NCBI GenBank assembly: GCA_036505735.1
Contig: DASXSZ010000075.1
Location: 1-45,426 of the forward strand
DNA: 45,426 nt
Source of the DNA: DASUPK01 sp036505735
GTDB taxonomy: Bacteria > Actinomycetota > Thermoleophilia > Solirubrobacterales > 70-9
Direction of reading: 5' to 3'
Part shown: positions 39,577 through 45,426 of the stretch, piece after piece
How positions within the stretch are numbered: the first letter of the stretch is position 1
Layout: each line of letters begins with the position of its first letter
The notes under the pieces: generated by a model
Database searches by the model: none
The model's input: only the letters and a program-made list of their open reading frames with translations
What the model was told of the DNA's origin: nothing
Program-made: the position numbers and the translations under genes

Positions 39577-40866
39577 CTAGGACGAGACGGTCGGTCGGTG
39601 CTCGGTCCCGGTCGGCTCCTCCTTGCGAATGGCGTCCTCGCCCAGCTCGAACGCCAGGTGGAGCGCCTCGACGGCCTGCGGCACCTGATCCGCCCGGATC
39701 ACGCAGGAGATCTTGATCGGCGAGGTGGAGATCATCTCGATGTTGATCTTGTTCTCGCCGAGGACGCGGAAGACCTTGGCGGCGACGCCGGGATGACTTC
39801 GCATCCCAGCCCCGACGATCGAGACCTTGCCCATCGCCTGGTCGGTCTCGATCCCGATCTGCGGGTCCTGGCCTTCGATCGCCTCGACCGCGGCGGCGAG
39901 GTCCTCGGTCTCGACCGTGAAGGAGAGGTCGGCGCCGCCGTCGTGGGAGACGGGCTCGTTCTGGATGATCATGTCGACGTTGATGTTGGCGTCGGCGAGC
40001 GCGCCGAATATCCGGCCGGCGACACCGGGCTCGTCGGGCACGCCGATGAGCGTGACGCGAGCCTCGTCGGTCGAGTGGGTGACTGCGGTTACGAGTGGTC
40101 GTTCCATGGTCTCCTGCTCCGAGACGACGAGGGTACCGGGGGCCTCGTCCGCTGAGCTTCGGCAGTGGATCCGCACACCGTGGTTTCGCGCGTACTCGAC
40201 CGAGCGGAGCTGCAGGACCTTCGCGCCGGAGGACGCCATCTCGAGCATCTCCTCGTAGGAGACGATCGGCAGCTTGCGCGCGTCATGCACGATCCTCGGA
40301 TCGGCGCTGAAGACGCCGGCGACGTCCGTATAGATCTCGCACTCCTCGGCCCCAAGCGCCGCGGCGAGGGCGACCGCGGTGGTGTCGGATCCGCCGCGGC
40401 CCAGCGTGGTCACATCGCGGCTATCGGTGGAGACCCCCTGGAAGCCGGCGACGAGAACGATCGAGTCCTCCTCGAGCGCCGAGCGAATGCGGTCGGCGCG
40501 CACGTCGATGATCCGCGCCTTGGTGTGGGAGGAGTCGGTGACGATGCCCGCCTGCGAGCCGGTCAGCGAGATCGCCCGGTGGCCGAGATCGTTGATCGCC
40601 ATCGCGCACAGCGCGCAGGACTCGCGCTCGCCGATCGAGAGCAGCATGTCCATCTCGCGCGGGTCCGGCCGGGAGGAGATCTCGCGAGCCGCCTCGAGCA
40701 GGCGATCGGTGGTCTTGCCGCGGGCCGAGAGAACGGCGACGACGCGCTGGCCCTGTTCCCGCGCGGCGACGATCCGCCTGGCGGCGCGCTTGAGCTCCTC
40801 GGTGCCCGCCACCGAGGTCCCGCCGAACTTCATCACCACCATGCCGTCTGTCTGCGGGGTGCTCAT
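39577..40866 (-). CDS. lysC: Aspartate kinase with C-terminal ACT domains
   Basis: The 429-residue enzyme phosphorylates aspartate, the first step to lysine, threonine, methionine and diaminopimelate. The kinase domain starts with VVMKFGGTSVAG and has LGRGGSDTTAVALAAAL and CEIYTDVAGVFSADPR, which bind ATP and aspartate. Two ACT domains follow from about residue 255 (VTLIGVPDEPGVAGRIFGAL and VSIVGAGMRSHPGVAAKVF), the site for feedback by lysine and/or threonine. The frame opens 31 codons earlier, but the ATG at 40866 fits the family and has TATCCT 9 nt upstream. In some actinomycetes a second start inside the gene makes a regulatory beta subunit; I did not find a clear one here. Confidence 0.95.
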   Translation of the reverse strand: MSTPQTDGMVVMKFGGTSVAGTEELKRAARRIVAAREQGQRVVAVLSARGKTTDRLLEAAREISSRPDPREMDMLLSIGERESCALCAMAINDLGHRAISLTGSQAGIVTDSSHTKARIIDVRADRIRSALEEDSIVLVAGFQGVSTDSRDVTTLGRGGSDTTAVALAAALGAEECEIYTDVAGVFSADPRIVHDARKLPIVSYEEMLEMASSGAKVLQLRSVEYARNHGVRIHCRSSADEAPGTLVVSEQETMERPLVTAVTHSTDEARVTLIGVPDEPGVAGRIFGALADANINVDMIIQNEPVSHDGGADLSFTVETEDLAAAVEAIEGQDPQIGIETDQAMGKVSIVGAGMRSHPGVAAKVFRVLGENKINIEMISTSPIKISCVIRADQVPQAVEALHLAFELGEDAIRKEEPTGTEHRPTVSS

Positions 40867-40875
40867 CGGCGACTG

Positions 40876-40881
40876 AGGATA
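40876..40881 (-). promoter_or_regulatory. -10 element (TATCCT) of lysC
   Basis: TATCCT on the minus strand is 9 nt from the lysC ATG at 40866. It is 22 bp from the plus-strand -10 of the truncated ABC gene. Confidence 0.5.
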
Positions 40882-40902
40882 GGTGAGCTTTACGGCGCTG
40901 AT

Positions 40903-40908
40903 TAGGAT
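40903..40908 (+). promoter_or_regulatory. -10 element (TAGGAT) of the truncated ABC gene
   Basis: TAGGAT ends 10 nt before the ATG at 40919, so the remnant may still be transcribed. Confidence 0.4.
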
Positions 40909-40918
40909 CGCCTCCCGG

Positions 40919-41359
40919 ATGGCGACCGAAGCGGCAATCGAGGTCCGGGGGCTGCACAAGTCCTACGGCGAGAACGAGGCCGTGCGCGGCATCGACTTCG
41001 AGGTGGCGGGCGGCGAGGTCTTCGGCTTCCTCGGCCCGAACGGCGCCGGCAAGACGACCACGATCGAGATCCTCGAGGGCTACCGGCCGCGGACGGCAGG
41101 GGACGTCTCGGTGCTCGGCACGGATCCCGGCCACCCGACGCGCGAGTGGCGACGCCGAATCGGACTGGTCCTCCAGGAGTGCGAGCTCAACCCGCTGCTC
41201 ACGGTGCGCGAGACCATGACGCTCTACTCGAGCTTCTTCCCGCATTCGCGTCTGGTCGACCCGCGTCGCGACCCGCAACTTCAAGTGGGAGCCCCAGGGT
41301 CGCGCCGAGGGGTGAGGAGCTCCCATCTCTCCTCCCGGATCTTCGTCTTAACCCCCTGA
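40919..41359 (+). pseudogene. Truncated ABC transporter ATP-binding protein
   Basis: The first 115 or so residues are a normal drug/ABC-2-type ATPase start: IEVRGLHKSYGENEAVRGID, Walker A GFLGPNGAGKTTTIEIL and the Q-loop VLQECELNPLLTVRETM. After YSSFFPHSRLVDP the sequence becomes unrelated Arg/Ser-rich residues and ends, so the signature LSGGQ, Walker B and switch regions are all missing (the usual length is about 300 residues). It cannot hydrolyse ATP and has no permease gene beside it. The open frame overlaps the end of the convergent TetR gene by 12 nt. It looks like the 5' stump of a deleted ABC operon. Confidence 0.78.
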
Positions 41360-42160
41360 GGACCTGACCGACTGGCGAGCCAGCTCGCGCTCGGCGGACG
41401 CGCGGTCGTTGCCGAGGAACGGCTGGGTGATCCAGTACACGATGTCGGGCAATCGGGCAGGCAGTCGTGCCGTGGCGCCGTGGAGGACCTCGGTGTAGAG
41501 CAGTTCCTGGATGCCGCCGACGATCGCCACGGACGTGATCCCCGGCAGCTCGATCGGCGACTGGCTTCGACCGGCCTCCACGAGCTCTGTGAGTTGGCGC
41601 AGGACGGCGTCGCGTCGAACCAGGGCGTTGGGACCCGCCGCGAGCACCTCGACGATCGCGAACCGGGCACCCTCCGGCCAGGCGGCGAGGAGCTCGAGGA
41701 GGGCCGCCATGCTCTTACGGATCCGCTCTGCCCAGGTTGCATCCGGGGTCTCATTGAACGCGTCCAGCGCCGCCCCGATCAGCCGTCCCGAGACGTAGTC
41801 GTAGCTCGCCAGGAAACAGTCCTCGATGTCGTCGAAGAGGTCGTAGAAGGTCGCTCGCGACACTCCGGCCCCCTCCACCACGTCGACCACGCGGGTCCCC
41901 TGATAGCCGCGCTCAGAAACGGCCGCGATCATCGAGCGCATGATTCGCGCCCTCTGGGACGAGGTCACCCTCTCCCGTGGAAGACCGTGCCGGCCCCGCG
42001 GCAGCTGCCTCCCGGGCTCAAAAAACGCCTCGTCTTCGATTGCTTGCTCTGGCGTCAAGGCTGGACTCGGTATCCACGTTAGTGGGTAGGCCGCGTCCAG
42101 GCGCCGCCTCTCGCTGCCCCGTCGGGTCCGCAGACTCACCGCAGATGTGATCCACGTCAC
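41348..42160 (-). CDS. TetR-family regulator with long N-terminal extension
   Basis: The 270-residue protein has its TetR HTH at an unusual internal position, about residues 65-110 (VTSSQRARIMRSMIAAVSERGY, then VDVVEGAGVSRATFYDLF), followed by the helical effector domain with AALLELLAAWPEGARFAIVEV. The start at the GTG 42160 gives a 60-residue extension; a TTG further in (before TPEQAIEDEAFF) would shorten it. The GTG start fits a TATATC hexamer 7 nt upstream. It is divergent from PadR over only 36 bp and uses a TAA stop, rare in this window. The target may be the truncated ABC system or the PadR-MMPL operon. Confidence 0.8.
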   Translation of the reverse strand: MTWITSAVSLRTRRGSERRRLDAAYPLTWIPSPALTPEQAIEDEAFFEPGRQLPRGRHGLPRERVTSSQRARIMRSMIAAVSERGYQGTRVVDVVEGAGVSRATFYDLFDDIEDCFLASYDYVSGRLIGAALDAFNETPDATWAERIRKSMAALLELLAAWPEGARFAIVEVLAAGPNALVRRDAVLRQLTELVEAGRSQSPIELPGITSVAIVGGIQELLYTEVLHGATARLPARLPDIVYWITQPFLGNDRASAERELARQSVRSSGG

Positions 42161-42166
42161 AGACGC

Positions 42167-42189
42167 TGATATATCGGATTGATATATAT
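42167..42189. promoter_or_regulatory. AT-rich divergent promoter/operator between TetR and PadR genes
   Basis: This is the most AT-rich spot in the window. TGATATAT occurs twice in the same orientation (42167-42174 and 42180-42187, period 13), and the first copy contains the palindrome GATATATC. TATATC reads as a -10 for the TetR gene and TATATA for the PadR gene, so a regulator bound here would control both. Which of the two proteins binds is not known. Confidence 0.55.
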
Positions 42190-42196
42190 ACGCCCG

Positions 42197-42781
42197 ATGG
42201 AATTGAACGCGACCGGAAAGGTGATCCTGGGGATGGTGGCAGCGAGGCCTCGCTCGGGGTATGAGATCAAGCAGCTAGTGGACGACTCGGCCCGCTTCTT
42301 CTGGGCGGCTAGCTACGGCCAGATCTATCCGGAGCTGAAGCGGCTCGAGGACGCCGGGCTGATCACGGGCAGCGATGCGTCGCAGGGCGCCCGGCAGCGC
42401 AAGGTCTACAAGCTCACCGCGAAGGGGCGGCGCGCGGCGCAGGAGTGGATCGATCGGGCTCCACAGGTCTTCGAGCTTCGAGACGAGGGGCTCCTGGAGC
42501 TCTTCTTCGCCGACTCGATCGACCCCACGAGGACCGCCGAGATCGCGCGTGAGCGCGCCGCCGTGTCCGCCGCGAAGGCCGCCGAGCTGCGCTCGCTCGA
42601 GGAGCAGATCGAGCGGAAGGGTCGGACCGAGGGTCCGGACCACAACCCGGATCAGGGCTCGCTCACCGTGTTGCGCTACGGGATCGAATTGAACGAATGG
42701 GCGGCGGAGTGGTTCGAGCGGGCCGCCGAGGACCTGGAGAATCGGACCGCCGGCCATCGCGTCGGCGCCGCAGGTGGGTAG
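42197..42781 (+). CDS. PadR-family transcriptional regulator
   Basis: This 194-residue protein has a winged helix typical of PadR: ILGMVAARPRSGYEIKQLVD, then SYGQIYPELKRLEDAGLITG and a wing with RQRKVYKLTAKGRRAAQEWI (to about residue 90), plus a C-terminal helical dimerisation domain. PadR proteins usually repress neighbouring transporter genes and are released by drugs or phenolics. It is followed after 2 nt by an MMPL exporter gene, which is the likely target. The ATG at 42197 is preferred to a TTG 18 nt earlier that lies within the AT-rich operator. Confidence 0.92.
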   Translation: MELNATGKVILGMVAARPRSGYEIKQLVDDSARFFWAASYGQIYPELKRLEDAGLITGSDASQGARQRKVYKLTAKGRRAAQEWIDRAPQVFELRDEGLLELFFADSIDPTRTAEIARERAAVSAAKAAELRSLEEQIERKGRTEGPDHNPDQGSLTVLRYGIELNEWAAEWFERAAEDLENRTAGHRVGAAGG

Positions 42782-42783
42782 AG

Positions 42784-44919
42784 ATGTTCAGCGCACTCGC
42801 ATCGCTCGCTCAGCGCCGCGGCAGGCGCGTGGTGATCTTCGCGGCCGTGTTCTTCGTCGTCGCCGGTGCACTTGGCGGCGGCGTCGCCAGCAAGCTCGCT
42901 CCCTACGGCGCGGACGACCCGGCGACCGAGAGCGTCAAGGCGGACGACCGGCTGGAGGCGGATGGCTACCGAGACCCGAGCGTGATCGTTCTCCTCCAGA
43001 ACACCTCGCCGACTTCGGCAGCCGGCCAGCAGAGGATCCAGCAGATCGAGCGTCAGCTCCGGGCGGACTCCGACGTTGCCCGGGTAACCGGCTACCCGGA
43101 CACGCAGAGCCCCGACTTCGTCTCGCACAACGGCAACGCCACCTACCTGGCCGTCAGCCTGAAGTCCACTGACGACAAGGAGCAGCAGGACGCCGCGAAG
43201 CGGATCGCCGACCACCTCGACGGCCGCCCGGGCGTTTCCGTCGGCGGGATCGCGCTCGCCCAGGAACAGGTCAACAAACAGGTCGAGAAGGACCTGCGCA
43301 AGGCCGAGCTGCTCGCCTTCCCGATCCTCTTCCTGCTCTCGCTGCTGATCTTCCGCAGCGCGGTTGCGGCGTTGCTCCCGCTGGTGATCGGGGCGCTGGC
43401 GATCGTGGGCACCTTCCTGCTCCTCCGTCTCGCCAACGAGTTCGTCTCGGTCTCGATCTTCGCGCTCAACCTGACCACCGGCCTCGGTCTCGGGCTGGCG
43501 ATCGACTACAGCCTCTTCGTCGTCTCGCGCTATCGCGAGGAGATCGCCAAGTCGGGACCTGGCCCAGACGCAATGAAGCGGACGATGAACACCGCCGGTC
43601 GGACCGTGCTCTTCTCCTCGATCACCGTCGCCGTGGCGCTCGCCTCGCTGATGGTCTTCCCCCAGCGCTTCCTCTACTCGATGGGGCTGGGCGGCCTCCT
43701 GGTCGCCCTGCTCGCCGCGACGATCGCGCTGACGGTGCTGCCGGCGGTCCTGGCGCTGCTCGGCAACCGGGTCAACGCGCTGGCGCCGGCCTTCCTGCAG
43801 CGGCGCGCCGAGCGGGACGCGACGGCCACCGAAGAGGGCTTCTGGTACCGGCTCTCGCGCTTCGTCATGCGCCGCCCGATCGGGATCGCAACCGCGACCG
43901 CAACGGTGCTGATCGTGCTCGGGATCCCCTTCTACTCGCTGAAGTTCACGTCCGTGGACGCGCAGGTGCTGCCCGAGAGCGCCAGCGCCAGACAGGTCGA
44001 CAACGTGATGAGGGCCGACTTCCCGCCGTTCCACGACACTCCCTACCTGCTGCTGGTGGAGCAGGCGACGCCCTCCTCCCTGGCGGCGGTCGAGCGCGAC
44101 GTCTCGCACGTCAAGGGCATCGCGGAGGTGCAGCCGCCGCAGCAGCTGGGAAACGGCGACGCCGTCATCCAGGCCTACTCCGACAGCAGCTACATCTCTG
44201 ACCGCAGCCGCAACGCGGTCACGGAGATTCGTGACGTCCCCGTTCCGGCCGGCTCTCAACTGCTGGTCGGAGGCGCGGCGGCGCACTTCGTCGACCTCCA
44301 GCACAGCCTCGAGACGCACGGGCCGATCGCCCTGGCCATCGTGATCGTGGCGACGCTGATCGTCCTCTTCCTGATGACGGGGTCCGTGGTGCTTCCGGTC
44401 AAGCAGCTGGTGATGAACGCGCTCAACCTGAGTGCGGTCTTCGGGATCCTGGTCTTCATCTTCCAGGACGGCCGGCTGGAGGGACTACTCGACTACCGGG
44501 GGCAGGGGGCCCTGGAGCAGACAATGCCCATCCTGCTGTTCGCGGTGGTCTTCGGGCTCTCGACCGACTACGGCGTCTTCCTGCTCTCTCGGATCAAGGA
44601 AGCGCGTGACAACGGGGCCAGCGACTCCGAGTGCGTCGCGATCGGGCTGGAGCGCACCGGGCGGATCGTGACCGCGGCGGCCCTGCTCTTCGCGATCGCG
44701 ATCGGCGCCTTCGCCACCTCGCAGATCATCTTCATCAAGGAGAACGGCATCGGCACGGCCCTCGCGGTCCTGATCGACGCGAGCCTGATCCGGGCCCTAC
44801 TGGTTCCGTCGCTGATGGAGCTGCTCGGACACTGGAACTGGTGGGCGCCTGAGCCGCTGCGCCGCTTGCACAACCGCTTCGGGCTCAGCGATATGACCCC
44901 GGAGGCGTCCGCCGGGTGA
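42784..44919 (+). CDS. MMPL/RND-family exporter
   Basis: The 711-residue membrane protein has the twofold RND plan: a first helix (VVIFAAVFFVVAGALGGG), an extracytoplasmic loop of about 150 residues, helices 2-6 with TGLGLGLAIDYSLFVVSRYREE, then a second helix-loop-helices repeat with VFGLSTDYGVFLLSRIKE. The two GxxxDY motifs carry the proton-relay Asp-Tyr pairs of MMPL transporters. It exports lipids or lipophilic drugs with proton motive force. It starts 2 nt after the PadR stop (TAGAGATG) with AGGTGGG as ribosome site and so forms an operon with it. Confidence 0.93.
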   Translation: MFSALASLAQRRGRRVVIFAAVFFVVAGALGGGVASKLAPYGADDPATESVKADDRLEADGYRDPSVIVLLQNTSPTSAAGQQRIQQIERQLRADSDVARVTGYPDTQSPDFVSHNGNATYLAVSLKSTDDKEQQDAAKRIADHLDGRPGVSVGGIALAQEQVNKQVEKDLRKAELLAFPILFLLSLLIFRSAVAALLPLVIGALAIVGTFLLLRLANEFVSVSIFALNLTTGLGLGLAIDYSLFVVSRYREEIAKSGPGPDAMKRTMNTAGRTVLFSSITVAVALASLMVFPQRFLYSMGLGGLLVALLAATIALTVLPAVLALLGNRVNALAPAFLQRRAERDATATEEGFWYRLSRFVMRRPIGIATATATVLIVLGIPFYSLKFTSVDAQVLPESASARQVDNVMRADFPPFHDTPYLLLVEQATPSSLAAVERDVSHVKGIAEVQPPQQLGNGDAVIQAYSDSSYISDRSRNAVTEIRDVPVPAGSQLLVGGAAAHFVDLQHSLETHGPIALAIVIVATLIVLFLMTGSVVLPVKQLVMNALNLSAVFGILVFIFQDGRLEGLLDYRGQGALEQTMPILLFAVVFGLSTDYGVFLLSRIKEARDNGASDSECVAIGLERTGRIVTAAALLFAIAIGAFATSQIIFIKENGIGTALAVLIDASLIRALLVPSLMELLGHWNWWAPEPLRRLHNRFGLSDMTPEASAG

Positions 44920-44949
44920 AAACCCGCAGTTAGCGCCGAGGTCCACGGG

Positions 44950-44955
44950 TATCCT
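44950..44955 (+). promoter_or_regulatory. -10 element (TATCCT) of the DUF6458-like gene
   Basis: TATCCT ends 8 nt before the GTG at 44964, predicting a leaderless mRNA. Confidence 0.55.
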
Positions 44956-44963
44956 GGCGGGCC

Positions 44964-45203
44964 GTGACCATCGCCACGGCCATATTCCTGATCGCGGCCG
45001 GCGCGATCCTGCGCTACGCACTCAACGTCGAGAGCGACGTGATCAACATCCAGACCGTCGGTCTGATCCTGATGATCGCCGGCGGCGCCGGCCTGGCGCT
45101 CTCGCTGCTCTACGAGCTGGTCCAGCAGGGCGGCCCCCCTCGCGACCGGGACGAGTACCCGCGGCGACGCGGCGGCTACGACGATCCGACGCGCCGCCTC
45201 TAG
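44964..45203 (+). CDS. Small DUF6458-like membrane protein
   Basis: This 79-residue protein has two transmembrane helices (TIATAIFLIAAGAILRYAL at 2-20 and GLILMIAGGAGLALSLLYEL at 33-52) and an Arg/Asp-rich cytoplasmic tail (RDRDEYPRRRGGYDDPTRR). The hairpin layout and sequence resemble the DUF6458 family of actinobacterial membrane proteins. It begins with GTG. No function is known. Confidence 0.82.
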   Translation: MTIATAIFLIAAGAILRYALNVESDVINIQTVGLILMIAGGAGLALSLLYELVQQGGPPRDRDEYPRRRGGYDDPTRRL

Positions 45204-45357
45204 GTTCCGCTAGATGGTTGATTCCGAATTTGTGGCGTAGGCGCTGAAACACAGGCCGGGTTGACCGATCTCGGCGTTATGCCGAAGCCCGGCGGCGAGG
45301 GCGAGCAGGCGAAGCCCGATTATCGGCGTCAAGGCCCCATGCGCCATGATTGTCACG

Positions 45358-45426
45358 ATGGCTTACGACGAGGATCTCGCCAACCGGATCCGCGAGCTGA
45401 TCGCCTCCGAGGACGGCTACACCGAG
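45358..45426 (+). CDS. TfoX/Sxy N-terminal domain-like protein, start only
   Basis: Twenty-three codons are present before the window ends: MAYDEDLANRIRELIASEDG and onward. This matches the opening of short TfoX-N-domain proteins common in actinomycetes, which usually continue into a FGG-containing core not visible here. An in-frame ATG 12 nt upstream (45346) is an alternative start. The 142-nt gap before it (45204-45345) holds no gene that I can support. Confidence 0.55.
   Translation, partial: MAYDEDLANRIRELIASEDGYTE

Noticed and set aside
42676..44319. Long minus-strand open frame opposite the MMPL exporter
   Set aside because: Low-complexity Arg/Asp/Glu/Gln product with no motif, complementary to a well-supported transporter gene.
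44913..44926. CGGGT-GAAA-ACCCG hairpin over the MMPL stop codon
   Set aside because: Only a 5-bp stem and no U-tract; a GNRA loop alone is not enough evidence.
45255..45293. Nested hairpin (GCCGGG/CCCGGC around TCGGC/GCCGA) with a GTTATGC that resembles an integron attC box
   Set aside because: There is no second core site, integrase or cassette nearby, no U-tract, and the stems are short. A chance structure in GC-rich DNA is likelier.

Overview
The window is gene-dense, high-GC bacterial DNA with about 46 protein-coding genes on both strands, two broken genes, and no rRNA, tRNA, CRISPR array, transposase or phage gene that I can recognise. A LytR-CpsA-Psr protein, actinobacterial small proteins (DUF6458- and DUF2277-like), AidB-type acyl-CoA dehydrogenase, many TetR regulators and mostly leaderless promoters suggest an actinomycete. 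The gene mix resembles the Thermoleophilia/Solirubrobacterales more than streptomycetes or mycobacteria, but that placement is inference. It reads as chromosomal core plus lipid metabolism, not as an island.

Layout. 1-3306: end of an LCP cell-wall ligase, an FmdB-type zinc ribbon, glycyl-tRNA synthetase and a decayed MFS transporter. 3278-8217: a TetR gene divergent from a diiron oxidase of the R2lox type fused to an SCP2-like lipid-binding domain, a SHOCT protein, a double-hotdog thioesterase, another TetR and an MBL-fold hydrolase. 8311-12840: an hsp20-lon-membrane protein operon, an RNase Z-like MBL hydrolase and a small four-cysteine protein. 13061-17345: a fatty acid hydroxylase, a D-2-hydroxyacid dehydrogenase, an AT-hook/winged-helix protein and an icd-mdh operon. 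17501-21046: a 1040-residue adenylate cyclase/ATPase facing a stand-alone cyclic-nucleotide-binding protein. 21076-24226: a TetR-aidB-enoyl-CoA hydratase operon behind a perfect 18-bp palindrome. 24240-28576: DUF2277, a flavin/PPOX protein, an NmrA-like reductase, an M28 peptidase and a site-2 protease with CBS domains. 28634-32746: sdhA, an sdhB with an extra cluster cysteine, a CCG-domain subunit and a small L7/L12-like protein. 32793-35316: a SHOCT membrane protein and a cation/proton antiporter. 35352-38433: an RTX-repeat membrane protein and two exported phosphoesterases with 4-nt overlaps. 38491-40866: asd and lysC. 40919-45426: a truncated ABC ATPase, a TetR and a PadR divergent over 36 bp, an MMPL exporter, a DUF6458-like protein and the start of a TfoX-like gene.

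The strongest global pattern is regulatory. For more than twenty genes that begin a transcription unit, a TANNNT hexamer lies 6-10 nt before the start codon, which places the expected transcription start on or next to the initiation codon. Genes inside operons instead have GGAG-like ribosome sites or 1-4 nt stop/start overlaps. This rule helps choose starts (GTG for icd and for the TetR at 7465, TTG for the RTX protein). It also points to a possible ATC start for the M28 peptidase, whose promoter shares its TA step with the divergent site-2 protease promoter.

The functional themes are central carbon metabolism (icd, mdh, succinate dehydrogenase), acyl-CoA and lipid handling (R2lox-SCP2, thioesterase, AidB, enoyl-CoA hydratase, fatty acid hydroxylase, phospholipase-like enzymes), and protein quality control (Hsp20, Lon, site-2 protease). 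The most unusual items are the R2lox-SCP2 fusion, the class E-like succinate dehydrogenase cluster, the RTX/phosphoesterase operon, and the M28/S2P bidirectional promoter with its apparent non-canonical start.
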